64,000 nucleotides of DNA from Liolophura sinensis (GCF_032854445.1 NC_088295.1:65823249-65887248), one strand, 5' to 3'; shown: positions 26,301 through 42,300, counted from the first letter of the stretch. Notes: a model not told the origin generated them from the sequence alone. Program-made: numbers and translations.

Positions 26301-29300
26301 GTCTTGGGCTGTCCCATAGAGAACAGGATAACTGTTCTGTAGGCCTGGCTAGTGTACATGTAGTTATGTTTTGATCTTGGGCTGTCCCATTCAGACCTGG
26401 ATAAGTGTTCTGTAGGCCTGGCTAGTGTACATGTAGTTATATTTTGACCTTGGGCCGTCCCATAGAGAACAGGATAACTGTTTGGAGGCCTGGCTAGTGT
26501 ACATGTAGTTATATTTTGGTCTTGGGCTGTCCCTAGAGACCTGGATAAGTGTCCTATAGGCCTGGCTAGTGTACATGTAGTTATGTTTTGATCTTGGGCT
26601 GTCCCATAGAGACCTGGATAACTGTTCTATAGGCCTGGCTAGTGTACATGTAGTCATAATTTGGTCTTGGGCTGTCCCATAGAGAACAGGATAACTGTTT
26701 GGAGGCCTGGCTAGTGTGTGTGTAAGAGCCAGCTATGGGCCTTGGACATGGCAGAAGGTAGGCCGGTGGACTGAATCACCAGCTCCTTGAAGATTAATAG
26801 AGAGAAGTGACCAAACATCCTGAGATGAATAAGGCTCAGTGAGGCCAGCTTTGTTAGTGCAGGGACAGGATTGTGAGGGGTCTGGGCCTCCTGTGTGTAC
26901 CCTCAGGGCTACAGCTTCCCTCAGGTGAGAGGCAGTGTAAAGGTCACCAGGTAGGGCAGGCTATATTGACCACATATAAAATGTCAGATTGGCTTTTTGA
27001 GTGGTGACCCATGGCTCAGTCAAGAAGTTAACATGTAGCCACACCTTGGGGGAAGAAGTTAAGGGCTGAGAAAAGATATGGAATCTTTAAGTTTGGTCAA
27101 AGCCCTATTTGGTTTTTTGTGTTGTTTTTACATCTCAATGTTTGGCTAACAACATTTTCTGCTGTCTGGAAGACCTAAAATTTAGGGAATATGATTGACC
27201 AAAAATTAGGCATCAGATGAGGCATATAGCAGTTGACATTTTAATGGTTCTCCAGTATACATAGGCCTATTGTTCCAAAACGGATTGTCAATTTATTACT
27301 GGTCATAAGACTCCATTTTTCGACAAACAGAAGACGATATGCTCTTTCATTAATAACACAGACAAAGTCCTTTAGTCACTTTTGACTGAAGTAGAAAATA
27401 AATATGTTTTTCTGTTCACATTATTTATGTTAGAATACTTCACTCATAAATAGTGACACTGATGAGCACATAGAACATTGTCAGATGGTTTACTTATTTG
27501 TTAGTACTTAATACTTAGCCCATTCTGGTTGTGTTGCATATGTGAAAAATAAAGTTTTTCTCTACCCTGCAACTAAAACATTTTCAGGAACATTCCTGAT
27601 TTTAGGATTGGACAAGAAGCATGTAAAAGCATTTGATATCACCTGTACCTTTATCGCCTGAGTGTGCGGCAGTTTAAAGGACACATGAAATGCTTTGGTT
27701 TTATTTCTTAATGTGCAGATTATCATTTGTAATAACAATTAACGGTACAAACAAAATTATCAGCTATCATTTTGGAGGGTAAAAATGGCTTCAAAATACA
27801 GCGGACACTCTGGAAATTACCTTGCTTGCAGTGATGACATCAACGATGATCCCTGTTTAAAAACAACTCTGTTAGGAACAGACCGAACAGGTCTGGGGAG
27901 ATAGGGGCGGGGGGAGGGGGGGGGGGGGTTGTTTGGTGAACAGGCTAAATGGGCGCGGGTGTAGGGTGCGGAGAGGCGCTAAGCTGACCCGAAGAAGTCA
28001 TGCAGTATCTGTGTACACGTCACCATGCCCACACTGTAGCCACGGTTCACCTGGTTTGGGGTACATCGGTGGTGTTCACCGAGTTCCGAGGAAGATCAAC
28101 AATGACGTTACGTCTGAAAAAATCTAACCGTTGACGGAAAATAGGAATAATATAGAGTGGTAATTAACAGGTATAAAAATATCCCCAAAATGAATTTTTT
28201 TAAACTAAAATTTCGGGGCATAGTTTTTCTTCATTTGACATATAAACATAATTTTTGTTTCATGCCCCCTTTTTATGTATCCTTTAAGTACAGTTAATCT
28301 TCTCATATGCCTGGTGTTTTTGTGCTGGTAACAGAGGTCCTGCTATTGATGTAAGTTCAGATTTGCATATGATCTACTTGATCTGTCATATCGAATGACA
28401 GTGACTTTGAACATATGAATATGTGCATACTGAAAATGAAAGATGCATGCAACAACCCTTTTTCAGTTAGTTTCAAGGTCATCACACGGCTTAGCTGCAA
28501 GTTTGTTGAATGGAATGTAAGTACAGACATGAACATTTGGGTGTCCACTATTGCCACATTTACATGTGTGTATAATTTGTAGGGACTTTTACAACATTCC
28601 TCAACCTTTTTGCATATGAAAGAGCAAACTTCAGTGCAAGTTATGCGCATTTTGAATTTGGTTTTTGAGACAAAACTACATTGGTTTGATTGCCCAGTTT
28701 CTGGGCTTCACACAAAGTACAGTTTTACCAGTCAACACAGAATAATGCCTTTAGAATATTTTTGAATAAACACCTTGCACACATGTGAAAAGGTGGAAGA
28801 ATTACAGTAGTCCACAAGAAAAATTTATTATTAAATCTGGTCAACTAATTTAAAATTGGATGTGGTGGAAATATATGCACACTTATAGATTTATGAAGTT
28901 CATATTCATTTCCCTTATAAATTATTATAATTTAGTAAAGCTTAATTCATAATGTATATAGCTAGCAACATATAAGAACAGTATAGGGACTGAAGTTTAT
29001 CAAGACAACTTGCTATAGTTATAGTGCCTGGGACTGACATGTACAGTAAAAAAACAGCGTCCTTCTGATACAACAGGTGTTTTTTTGCATGTTGTTGTTT
29101 ACAAGTCCTCTCAGTTAGAAAGATTTACAGCCATGGACATACGCATTCTTATAATACCGACCAGGCTGTTAAATTCAAGTGTAAGTGATTTGAATAGCTG
29201 TCAGCGTCTAGGTATACATTGGATTGTTAAGGATTTGCCCAGTGCTATGGAACTATCTTTTCAAAAGAGGCATCAGGTATTCAAACAGACATTGACCAGG

Positions 29301-30295
29301 ACTTAAATGCACTTCGTATAAGTTGTTGTATAATATTCATACATATAAATGCTTGTTCATTTATAAATACTTACATGTACAAATTGTGTGTTTACATCTG
29401 AAACTGGACCTACATAGATGTGCCTCTTATGAAAGTGAATTCATGCGCCATTGTAAGCACCAGTGTATCTGTCCTAATGTCTGTACCTGCCCTAATGTAC
29501 ACCTGTGTTTACCTGTGCAAACGTGCAAGTGTTTGTTCCTGCCTGACCAAATGTAGACCTGTTTTTACTTGTCCAAATGTACACCAGTTTTTACTTGTCC
29601 TAATGTACACCTGTTTGTACCTGACCTATTGTACAGCTGCTTGTACCTGACCTACTGTACACTTGTTTATACCTGACCTATTGTAGAGCTGTTTGTACCT
29701 GACCTAGTGTACACCTGTTTGTACCTGTCTTAATGTGCACCTGTTTGTACCTCACCTGCTTGTACCTAATGTAGTATACACCTGTTTGTGCCTGCCCTAA
29801 TGTATACCTGTTTGTACCTGGCCTAATGTACACCTGTTTGTACCTCACCTGTTTGTACCTGCCCTAATGTACACCTGTTTGTTCCTGCCCTAATGTACAC
29901 CTGTTTGTTCCTGCCCTAATGTACACCTGTTTGTGCCTGACCTATTGTACACCTGTTTGTATCTGACCTAATTTACATCTGTACACTTTGTACCAGTCAT
30001 CCTCAACTTTACATCCATCACCTCACTGACCCCAACAACTCCTCCCCCCCAACTCCCCATCACTTCTCTACTTATATCAGTGTGTTACTGCACACTTATT
30101 GACTTCACCACCTCTGTTGTATCAGTGACAGACCCCTATCTACCTGTTGCTGGCTATCCAGGTATGCCGACTCATCTATCTTCTACTTAACGCTCTGATT
30201 TACACATAGATGGGTCAGTTGACACTATCAGCTGTCAAGTCGGCAAATCAATAAAACTCCACGTAAAATATTCATGTATTCATGTAGGTTCATGC

Positions 30296-30335
<40 letters not shown>

Positions 30336-33300
30336 CATCTGACATACATGGGCATACAACATAGCCTGCAACTTTCCTATACATACCTAACATTATATAA
30401 ACGAGGCTGTGTGTCAATAAACATTATAAAGTAATAATTTATTCGTGGGATTGTGGTTATGCTGTCACTGGTGAAACAGGTTATGCTAATGTCTTTACAG
30501 AAGTATCGTGTAATTGAACACTTCTGAACATGTCTAGGTATATACATGGGGTACGTGTATAAACAATTGTGCACATGTCTGTAGAACTGGATATGGACTG
30601 TTTTAACCAACTTATTCAGAATTCAAGATTTGCATTATAGGAAATGATAATATATGTGTAAATTATGATACAGGGGCCTCCGTGGCTCATTTGGTTAGCG
30701 CTAGTGCAGCGTGATGACCCAGTATCCTCTCACCGATGCGGGCGCTGTGAGTTCAAGTCCAGCTCATGCTGGCTTCCTCTCCGGCCATACGTGGAAAGGT
30801 CTGTCAGGAAGCTGCAGATGGTCGTGGGTTTGACCAAGCCCGTTTTCACCCACCATAATGCTGGCCACTGTCGTATAAATGAAATGTTCTTGAGTACGGC
30901 GTAAAACACCAATCCAGTAAATGAATAAATAAATTATGATAAGTTATTTTGTAACTTTAAATTTGATTGGTGACCTATTAAACAATGTTGTTGTTTTTCT
31001 ATTTTCTAGCTAAATCAACTATTTGAGGGAATTCCAATCCTAGTGACAAATTAGGCTATAGAGGCTACTTAAAATAACAGTACAGAAGATCCAAATTGTG
31101 GGACAAATTTTACACACGATCCTCACAGCATGGGGTTAGCCAGCTACCCGTCCACCTGCCCAAGTGGACGGTTGAAATAGAAAATTGGTGCCATTTGGAC
31201 ACCCTGTTTTCAGCACTTTTAACATGGGAGAGATAAGGGAAAAATAAATTTTGACACCCTGTTTTAACAAAATGGTCTCAAAGAGGGATGCTTGGACACC
31301 CTCTTTTCCATTTCTGGCTAACCCCCTGCCTCACGGATGGAGTGGAGGATTCATGCTCTCTGCATGCATTGTCAGTAGGTTTGTCATTTATTAGTATCTA
31401 AATACAGTGGTTACCCCAGTTTCCTTCCCCCAAACACCCCACTGCTACATTTTGTGCTAGTTAAAGATTCGCCAATGCAGCATTAAGCATCGAAATGTTG
31501 AAATCTTACTCTACAGTTTCACATCTTTCACACGTCTGTCTTATGTTGTATTATTTTATATGACATAAGTACTTTTCTTTATGTCATAAGAAAGCCTAAA
31601 TTATTATTACTGTAATGCTTCAACCTTTTCGCAGGTTTGCAAGGTGTTTATTCAGTCATATTCTGAAGGCATTGTTCAGTGCAGACTGATAAAATTGTAC
31701 TTTTTTTGAAGCCCTGGAATTTATCAATCCAACCAGTGTAGTTTTGTCTCCAAAATCAACTTAAAAGTGATCTTACAATTGCACTGAACGGTGCTCTTTC
31801 ATATGCGAAAAGACTGAGGCATTAGGATGTTATGTAACCATAGAATTTGCTTCAGGTCCAGATTGTGAATGTGTAAAGAGTTAAGACTGAGGTCGAGCTG
31901 GAGTAGGTAGGTAGGTGATAAGTCAGTGGGTTAGTGTTGGTTGTTTGTGTGAGCAGTAATACATGTTACCTCAGTACTGAGGGCCATGTGTCAGCATCTC
32001 CTGTCTAAACAGCCCCTGACATTTTCAAACTCCTAGCTTACATGTGGTACAGCAGGATTTTCCCACTGCACGATTTATAGTCGGCTGAAATGCAGTTTCC
32101 AGACATGACAATCTAATCAACATGATTTGATTTACACTTTTTAATGTTTATTTTCTTGGAAATTTTAGGGCCTGGTGGTTTGTAGTCCTATCTTATTTAT
32201 ATCATAATGTCAGGAATGATTGATATGAGTGTTGGGTTATAATAGAACACTGGCAATATTTCAGCCATATTGTGGCGGTGATGACGTTTAGCCAATCTGT
32301 TAAATATTTCTTAACGAATAACAAAATTAGATTTTCATGTGACTGCCCGTCTGTAATTGTTTGGATTATGGCATAAGCAGTGTTTAATAACTCACTGGTT
32401 TAATTTATGAGTTTAAGTTAATTTTTAATACAAGTGCAGGCATGGTTGTCACAAAATTACTGCTGCCAGTACTTAAATTCATGAAACAGGCCCTTGAGGC
32501 ATTTAATATCCATTGTTACATTTGATGGCAGTTTATGTACAGTCTCTGGTTACATTCCCAACAACATGTGTTTTTTTCCCCCCACAAATTGTCATGTACA
32601 TATGCACAATACACAATGTTATAGGTGATAGGTGTGTTTGATTGTCATGGCTGTATGTCAGTCTGGAACCTGATGCTGATGAGTCACCGGAAGAAAGGGG
32701 AATAACCCTAACATATGTTCTCTACGTGTGGCAATTAATATGTAATCTTCTCTTCAGACTTGGCTTAAAAGAGAGAGAGAGAGAGATTTATCAGAAGGGA
32801 TCATGTATCAGCATATCACTTGATTTCCATATTATTGAGTGCATCCTGATCAATTTACATTCAGCTTCCTCAGTCTTTCTGTCTAGGAAAGAGCAACTTT
32901 CAGTGCAATTTATGCACCTTAATTATTTTTCATTTGGCTTTGAAGACAAAACTACATTGGTTGGATTGACCAATTCCAGGGCTTCACAACAAAGTATAAT
33001 TTTGCCAGTCTACACAGAATAATGGCCTCAGAATATGCTTAAATAAACACCTTGCAATCATGCAAAAAGATTGAAGAATTACAGTAGGTGTGTTATGGTC
33101 AGATATCCGCTCATCATGGGAGTGCAATTATCAAAAGTGTAGATGAGTAGAATTATCAAAAGATTCCACCTTCATGCACCTTTTGTACTGAATCTTTTCC
33201 TACAGTGTCATCAGTAATTTCCTAGTTCTCACAGTGTATATCTACCCTATTTCTTCTAATTCTTAGGGCACCTGGTCTGCTCATTTTAGCCAATATATAT

Positions 33301-36300
33301 GTACAATTCTAGCAGGAATATTGAGTTTCTTTTTTTTCACGTGGTGAGACCATCTAATTAACAACGTACTCATATCTTTACTTTTCCAAAAGGCTTTCAA
33401 AGAAATGTAGTATTCTACTTTCAACACTACTAATATCTGTCCCACATTTTAGAAGAATTCGGGTATGTAGCAGCCAGAGCCTCAGCTGAGCAGCCAAGTT
33501 GAGTGCTAGTCTTCAGTAGGGTGTTGCACAGGCACACGTCTGACACAGTATTAGGGCTATTTACTCATCTTACACGCAATGTGTTTGACAGGTAGGTGAT
33601 TGATTTTGGATGTGAGCTATGCAGCTTTTGGACATATACGTTCAGTCACATACATATTTAATACATCTATGTCACTCTGGATACAGTTCTCATTTCTGGT
33701 TTACTGTATTAATAAAGAACCTTTGATCGAATCTGACACTTTTACTGAAGATTTTTGGGAAAAAAATCAATCATTGCTAACCCATTCAAATCATATGTAA
33801 AGAAACATGTGATTGGCAATCAGTGTGTAAAGCCTGTACCTGTTTATGGGTGGTTATTGGCTATGTAGGCATACTATGCTAGTATGTACAGTACTCAACA
33901 TGAATACGGGTCAGAGACTTTGTTCTGGGGCTCTTAGGTGAAGCTGAGGCTTTAAGTCGGGCGGTTTGTTAAGTATGCCTGTCAGCAGGCAGTTGTTTAC
34001 CCTGGCACAACAAAGGCTATTGCATAGACCTGTAGTTGATAATTTTTTTCTTAATTTTGGCCTCAAACATGAATCAAGGAAATCAGGTAATATAGGGATA
34101 TGGGTGTGTGTATCAGAAGCTGTCCATCCCTACACATGCTAATATATACACACGTGTACACATTTCTGCAACTGCGCCACTTCATTGACTACTGATATCA
34201 TAGTGCATTAAGTGCAACTTTTATTACGTCCTGCTTAAATGCCAAGGTTGGCATTGACTGATAGTTTAATTAAAGAGGACACATACATCAAGAGTAATAT
34301 CTAGGTTTAAAAGTTAATAATTTGAATATGAATTCTTCTGGATGGCTTGTGTGATTCTGTGTAATATTTCTCTTTTTTGTTCACTTTGTACCATATTGAC
34401 ACGTACATCTACAGGAATGCCAAATACGTGTGCCAGAGGAACAAATGTATACAGGTTAATGAATAATAAATGATCATCACAGCAGTCATTCAGGGTAGCT
34501 AGACAAAGTTACAATGTTGCTCAAAACAGTATTAAAATTTCATTGTAGTCATGCTATCTATAATAGGATAAACATTTGCAAAAAAAAAAAAACAGACATG
34601 GAGTTTACTTTAAGAAGATTTAATGGTAGATTATTTATTGCTAGGGAATGTGTTTCCTATAATTTTTAAAAATAATTGAACAAAGTTTTGTAACTTTACC
34701 CAAAGAATTTTAGCGTTGCATTACAGGAAAATATAGGATTCACATAATTTGAAAGAGATATCTACAAGTTACAAACCATGCTTGTCTTTGTATACTGCTT
34801 GAGAAAATTTAGCTTGATGATCAAACAAGTGTGATATAAAGCATATTAATTAATGGAGTAAAATGTGTTAGTGAATTAAAATTCCAATTGTTGGAGTGGA
34901 GGGCTTCATCTTGTAAATGGTGCCCACTAGCCAGTGTCATGTTTTTCGGAAGTTGGATGCAGATTTTTGGTGCAATATGGGAGCAGATGTTTTCACAAGT
35001 CTGTCTTGACATGGTCCCATTGTAGAGGGGTCTAAACACAAGGATTCAAGCTATCCTGTCATCAGCCTTTAAGCTTTAGAAAATGTGCGGTTACCACGGT
35101 AACAGCTTCCCTTCAAAGTAGATATGAAGCAGGTCAATATTTGAACAATGGGAAGGGGGAGTTAGAAACAAAGCCTGTTTTACTTGTGGAGGTTGTGACC
35201 CCTGAATTTGTACATGCGTTTCTGCAACATCAGTCTTTGAACTCTTCAAAAGTTTGTTTCCAGCTGAATCATTAGACACCATTATGGCAACAAGGGGCAA
35301 TAATTGATGGCATATATTACAGTGAGTCATGCCTGATTTTATTGCCAACTTTTGGTGAAAAAAAAAATATCAGCTATTATGGTAATTAATACACTGTATC
35401 CACTTTGTGGTTAATTGAATTTTCCCAGATTGCCCTACATATATTTCTAGGCATGTGCACTATTTGCACCTGGTATGACCATGTCAACGATATGACCACT
35501 TAGCCTCGTAGTTGTTTTTATTGCCAAATACATGCATAGCAATGCCAACACATGTATAAACAAATTGAGAGAAGTGTCAATTTATTAGCTGTTGTGAAAA
35601 TATTTATTTATTTATTTTATTGGTGTTTTATGCCTGACTCAGGTTATTTCACTTATACAACTTATGGGGGGAAACTGGGCAGAGCCCTGGGGAAACATAC
35701 GCCCATCCGCAGGTTTCTGGCAGACCTTCCCAAGTATGGCCGGAGACTCGGAGGAAGCCAGCATCCTGTGAAAATTTGTTAAAGTATTGATGATTTACGT
35801 TTTAGCTGAAACAGGTCATTGTTGCTGACAAACTACTGTGACTGTTTGCATATATTTCTTAGACCGGATATACATGTACATTTTTATTCCTGGTAAAAAG
35901 TCAATCAGTAATGCTGTGAAAGAGTTACAGTATTTGCTCTAAATATTTGCACAAAAAGTGCTAATAAAGGCCATAAAATATTAAGTTTGGTATTGACACT
36001 TACATTTTTTCTGTTGGATGTCATTCTACCTAGGGGCCTCCGTGGCTCAGTCGGTTAGCGCGCTAGCGCAGCGTAATGACCCAGAAGCCTCTCACCAATG
36101 CGGTCGCTGTGAGTTCAAGTCCAGATCATGCTGGCTTCCTCTCCGGCTGTAAGTGGGAAGGTCTGGCAGCAACCTGCGGATGGTCGTGGGTTTCCCCCAG
36201 GCTGTGCCCGGTTTCCTCCCACCATAATGCTGGCCGCCGTCGTATAAGTGAAATATTCTTGAGTACGGCGCAAAACACCAATCAAATAAATAAATAAATA

Positions 36301-39300
36301 AATCATTCTACCTATACACCTGGACAAACCTCAAAACACCTTTCTATTAAAATCAACAGAACTCTCAGAATAAGGCTTAATAACTTAAATAGAAACAGTC
36401 ATGGATGACGTTTTAGGTCAACTGCAGAATTTAACGGTTTTTAAGGGTAATTTAAGGGCAATCAGGAAGCAAACACAAAGTAAAAACTGTGTTCACTGTT
36501 AGTATTTATGACATTAGTTGGCAAGAATCATCAGTCAAGAGATAAGCAAAATTAAGTTTTGTTTTCCCTCAACCTGACCAGTGCTGATTGACTGTAGCTA
36601 GCTGTATATTAAAAGACAGATTTAGTTGTCAGAAGACAGGAAGTCTGGCTTTAGTTGATGTTTTGGTGAGTTTGAAGTTGAGAGGTTTGTGGTGAAGCTG
36701 TGAAAGATGTCTAGCTGTCACTTGAGGGAAAGTCTGGCAAAATAACCAGTGGAGTGCAGTGCTTCAAATTGTACTTGTTACTAGCAGTGGGTAGTGGGTG
36801 GGGGAGGACTTAGGCTTTTTCCAACTGACTAGGGGTTTGAAATAATACTCAAAGAGCCAAAGAAACCAGAAGCACAAAATGTGCCGAGTTGAGGAGCTTT
36901 TGTGTAAAGGTAAACAAAGCAGGGATATTTGCCATGTTTTTTATGTAGTTGTAATGCCTTTAGCTTCTCCCAACTTTGACATTTGGTATGGAGACAGGGT
37001 GAAAAAGCCTGGCATGAAAGGCCTGTCTTTAACATGCTAAATTGTTTAAGCAGAGCCTTCAGAATGTGCTTTGTCGGCAGTTTTAATCAGTTTTAGAGGC
37101 CCTTAGCCTGATGCTTCGTAAATGCATGGCATGTGACCAGAAGGGCAGAAAAAAAATTATGCCGGTCTTGTGGATACTAAAGAAAATGAAAATGTATATC
37201 ACTACTGTGCTTTAAACAGTATAGGTAAGTTTTTGTAACCTGGCAGTTTTAATCCCAAATTTCTTAATCAGAACTTCACTTGAACAGTAGCATGCACATA
37301 TGAAGTCAGTGATAAAGTTTTTTTTGCAAAATATTGTTTACTTGTAATTTGTTTTCAAAGTGTTGCTGGAGTTAAACTCAAATCAAATTCATCATTGTTC
37401 AGACTGTCCAGAAAATATAACTACAGCTTCGACAATTAATTCATGGATTAGGCTTTTTACAGTCCCACATCATATTTCCTGTGATTGCATAAAAATGTAA
37501 TAATACCACAATGAAATGCACTAATAATATAAGTAGTTTTTAACTTTTGGATCAGTAAAGATTTGCATCCATTAAAACCGCAATAAGTTTACTATCTTGA
37601 AACCATCCACATACATGTGGCTGTTTTTGTTCAGCCAGCCATAGTATATTGTGTGTACCGGTACCTATTAATATTATAATTAAAACTGTGTGCCATGTAT
37701 TGAAAATTAGTGACAATTGATTTGCATCTAGAAGGCATGGAGTGGTTGCTACATGTTTAATTGCAATGTACTTTATACACTGATCTCCCCCCCCCCCCAC
37801 ACACTTCTGTCTTCTTTTAATTAAGCACACCTCCCCCCCCCTAACTGTATCCACTGATCTCTTCAATTGACTGTCTACCTAATTGAGATGCTGTGTTTTA
37901 AGTCTTAAGGAGGATATGTGTATCAGGCAGATTTATAGGAGCCTGTCAGTTGAGTGGACAAACCATTGATCATGTCTGGATGTTGTCTACCAATCACTTC
38001 ATTTACCCTGTCACTTTATTGCTTCTCTGGTTATCATCACTTCTATTCTGGCAGACTATACCCTTGTCTGATTTAGTCACAAAGTCTGGAGAAAAGGATA
38101 AAAGATGTGTTTCTTCTTCAGTTAATAATGACAACAAAGGCATATATATGTATTTCAAACCTCACTAATAGGGGTCGTTCATGTGAAATATTTTTCAGTA
38201 CACCAGGTAACACCAGTCAGTCAACCAGTCTGCATGGCAATTAAGCACCTTTACTGCAGTCTTGTAGAGCATATAACATGTAGATGTTTATTATTGGTAA
38301 TGTGAAAGTTAATACTGGTATAAAGGTTTAGAACTAGATGATGTGATGTAGCCGTTGTTATAGCATAAATATTCACATCTGCTCTATTTTAACCGTAAAT
38401 CGAAACATGGAGTTAGTTACTGTAGTTCTTAAACCTTTTCGCTTGTTTATATTAAGGATTAAGGAAATTCAAGCACATTGTGAATGCATTATTCTGTGAT
38501 GACTGATAAAATTAGACTTTTTGTGAAGCCCTAAACCTGGCCAATCCAACCGATGTAGTCTTGACTTAAAAAAAATTATAAGTGTGCTTAACTTGCCCTG
38601 AAAGTTGCTCTTTCATACGTGACAAGGTTGAGGAATTAGAGTAAGTAGGCTTGGTTATCTAATTGCAGTGTGTTATTTTGATGTGCTCTATGCGATCTAT
38701 TGCTGGTATATATACATAAATAGATGTGAAGTTGTTTTGTGTATCAGTATATATGCAAAAGAGCAGTCATCTTATATTAAGTGTAACAGTGTTTGAAAAG
38801 GTAATTTCAACCTTGGAAAATCTTATAAAAGACTTTCTGGTCTGTTGCGTATGAGTGTGTATTGTAGAAGTACATGTAATTACAAGGTCACCGTGTAATT
38901 ATGAGGCACTATGAGTGAACATCATGGGTGCAAGTACTGGTCTGTATTCAGTGACAGTAATTATGTTTTTTATCTATTGTCAGTGATGCATTTTTTTCCC
39001 CAAACATGTGTCTACTTCCCAGTTCTTAAGGGCTCGCTAACTCAATCGCTCAATGGAAAAAATGCCAGATACATTTACATGTAATGAACATAAAATGGCT
39101 CTTCATGGCCATTTGGTATATTGTCACAGTCTTGTACTAGAATGCTAAAGTCCAAGGTCAGCGCCTTAATTTTCTGAGTTTTGCGATATTTAACCTTTTA
39201 CTATGCTTCCAATGAAGTTTAAGTCCATTGTGGCAAATTTGAATGAAGTGATATGCATTCAAGCTATTGACATTTTAACTCTATTAGTATGCTGATTAAT

Positions 39301-42300
39301 AATATGGGCACAGCTCGAGAAAATTGGAATTTAAGGTTGTAATTTTTTATAATGATATAAGAGTTACATGTAGGTCATTTGTAATGTGTAATTAGACGTA
39401 CATGTATATCTTTAGGCTATAAGTCTCTCAGAAACAAAGTCTTGAAGAGAATTAAAACATTATTAAACATGCCTGACTGAATTGTTTGCAAAGTAATCTC
39501 TCAGATACATAGAAAAGTAAACAAACAACTTCTGTACCTGTGGAAGTCATCAAGAGGTGAGACACATGAGGAGGTTTGTTTGTGCATATGTTCTAGCCTT
39601 CTTGCAATTTTTGTTGATAGAATTAAAAGATAAGTGGTTAAACAAGGACTGGCATGTAATATTATATTATATTAAGGTTATATCTCCATTGACCCCAATG
39701 TAAAACAGCCATGTTATTAAAATAAAACTTTTTCAATAGCAGCGCAGTAAAAATGTGAAAGCATTAAAGGAATATGTAGTGTGGATAATACTTCAGTAAT
39801 CTTATGTTTAATGTTTGTTTGAATTCATGTATTGATATGTTATTTTCATATGTATAAGGCTTTCATTACATAGGTGGTTTCAAAATTGATAAACCCAAAC
39901 CCAAAACACCAAGACATTTAACAGGTAATACTAACTTTTCATGGTTGATTTATGTAGGTTGAAGACTTTCTTTGATGTTAAAACTCAAGCCTTGCAAACT
40001 ATGATCAATGACCAGTATAACACCTGTGGCACCTGTATTAGCATTCATATCCACACAGCCTCCTTTCTCAGGCAGTATTATAGGACTGGTGTACTTTACA
40101 GTAGCTTGTCTGTGTGAATGCTAAACAGGCCCTCTAATTAAACAGGCCTGATAAGAGTAGTCTGCCATCTTATAGGTCCCTGATGTGCTGGAGGGGGGGG
40201 GGGATGGTCAAGATTTGTTGGGGCAAGAGAAGCAATTTGGGGTGAGGGATGGAGGGAGGAGGGGAGAGGTACCATAAATTCTCTAAGGTTTAAAGGCCAT
40301 CAAGCACTGTGCCTGTGCATAAAAAAGTAAATCTGTATAGGTTTATTGAACAGTACAAGTCCAGCCTCAAGCTGGCTTTCTCTCCGACTGTATGTGGGAA
40401 GGTCTGCCAGCAACCTGCGGGTGACCATGGGTTATGCACAGGCTTTATGCACTCATATTTATAAGTGAAATACACGTATACTTAAGTACAGTGTAAACAC
40501 CAGTCAAATAAATAAATAAATAAATAAAGTGAACAGTACTATGGTTACCTGAAAGAATTGAGCAATGTCACAAATTCTCTTTAGTTGTATACCACATGTA
40601 TGACTATAACTCTACAAATATTAATAAATATAAAGAATTTTATATTAAAGGGTCTCACCATCTTTTATATTCATGACCTTGATAGCATGATATTTGGAAT
40701 GAAGAAGTACATGTATTGCAGCCATATCATCACATTATGTAGAAGATTTACGGTATGTCTGTCCATGTACCTACATGTGTATAAAGGTAGCTGATGGCCT
40801 TGGGAGTGTGAGAATTAGCCTAGCTGACCTGAGCTTTTCCCTGGAGATGTTTGGACAAAGCTTTGTCTGAGAGCAAACCTGATATGACTGAGCAAATGTC
40901 AGAGTGGACTGGTCAGTTCTATATCCATGTTCCCTTGTCACACAGACTACACTGCTATCTGGTTACCTTAAGACAACAAACACAGACATGCCCAGATGGT
41001 CAGATGGGCCCCAGTAGACCTGGATCCTGTGACTGAGGAAGAGGTAGTAATGTTAGACACTTCCTGACCAGCCTTTTGATCCTAGTCCTCAGTCTTTGTG
41101 CCCCAGGTGTGGTGCAGGCAGTTAATACAGGGTATATGTCTAAGGCCAGGATTTCAGGATTCATTTGAGAATTTTTAGTATCAACTGCTAGTTTTAAATT
41201 TGAAAAATAAAAATGGTAGTAAAATGTCATTGACACAGTATAAGTACTAGCAGTTCAATTTTTTTAAAACAGCATTATTCGGTTTTTGGACAAAGCTGTA
41301 AGTTTCGGCATTAGCAAGCTGAAAACCAGTCAAACATCTGGCTGAGAAAACAGAGATGTGTACATATGTGTAGGGCATGAGGGTGAACTTTTAATCACAG
41401 GAGCTTTGTTAAGCCTAGTGGTGGAAAATTGCATTCTGAGGTTGAAAATTAATGCCCAAGGTAGAAATTTTGTTGTTCAGGATATACATGCTCAGGCTGT
41501 CTGGTGTAGCTAGAATGTATGATATAATGAATATGTTCATATATAGAAATTACACATTTATTATGAACAATATGGAATAGAATTTTTTTTTATGCCATTG
41601 TTTACTGTGAGACTTGGGTATACTCTCTTAGCTTGACTTAATGATTGCAGAGAAATACAACAAAAAATAAAAAACAAAACAATGGGGAGCATATATGGTT
41701 ATGGCCATGAGTAAAAATTAATTAACATTTTTTGTAGGTTTAATAAATCGTTTTATCAATAGGTTACGTTAAACATAATTTTTTTCCAATGTATATATGT
41801 TAATACATATGTACTATAGGTTACTATTTATAGTAGTGTGTGAAAATTCATGAAGTTGTGAAGGATTAGAATTGTACAGTTGAACTCTCACAGGTGATAT
41901 ATGTAAACATTAATATGTGTGAATTGAGCCCTTGCATTTTTATGTGTTGTAATGTATGGTGTGGTATACAGGTCATAATTGCTACTAAAAATCTGTTGAT
42001 TCTTTTGCATCATCAAAACTGAGTGAACTATATAAATGGAAGAATTCCAATTTTGGATTCGCTCCTAAATTATAAGTATGTGTCGCAATAGTACAAAACT
42101 TTCCCAGAGAAATATGAGTATGATTTCCCTGGGAATGTGTATAAGTTTGTAGAATTAATCATATTCAAGTGATGAGCATATTTGTCATTAAAAGCCATGT
42201 GGGTGAGCCTCACTAAGCACTCTGCCTCTTTGCCCATGGTTCACCGAGCATGAAACTATCGACAGATTCAGTGGAGGTAACACATGCAGAGAAAGGCTGC

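Noticed and set aside
25826-26657. Two minus-strand frames of about 90-100 codons with a repeating peptide
   Set aside because: They are translations of the 73-bp minisatellite; the period is not a multiple of three and the frame breaks repeatedly.
32642-33022. 126-codon plus-strand open frame
   Set aside because: Its second half is the interior of a TIR element (family A) present in several other copies.
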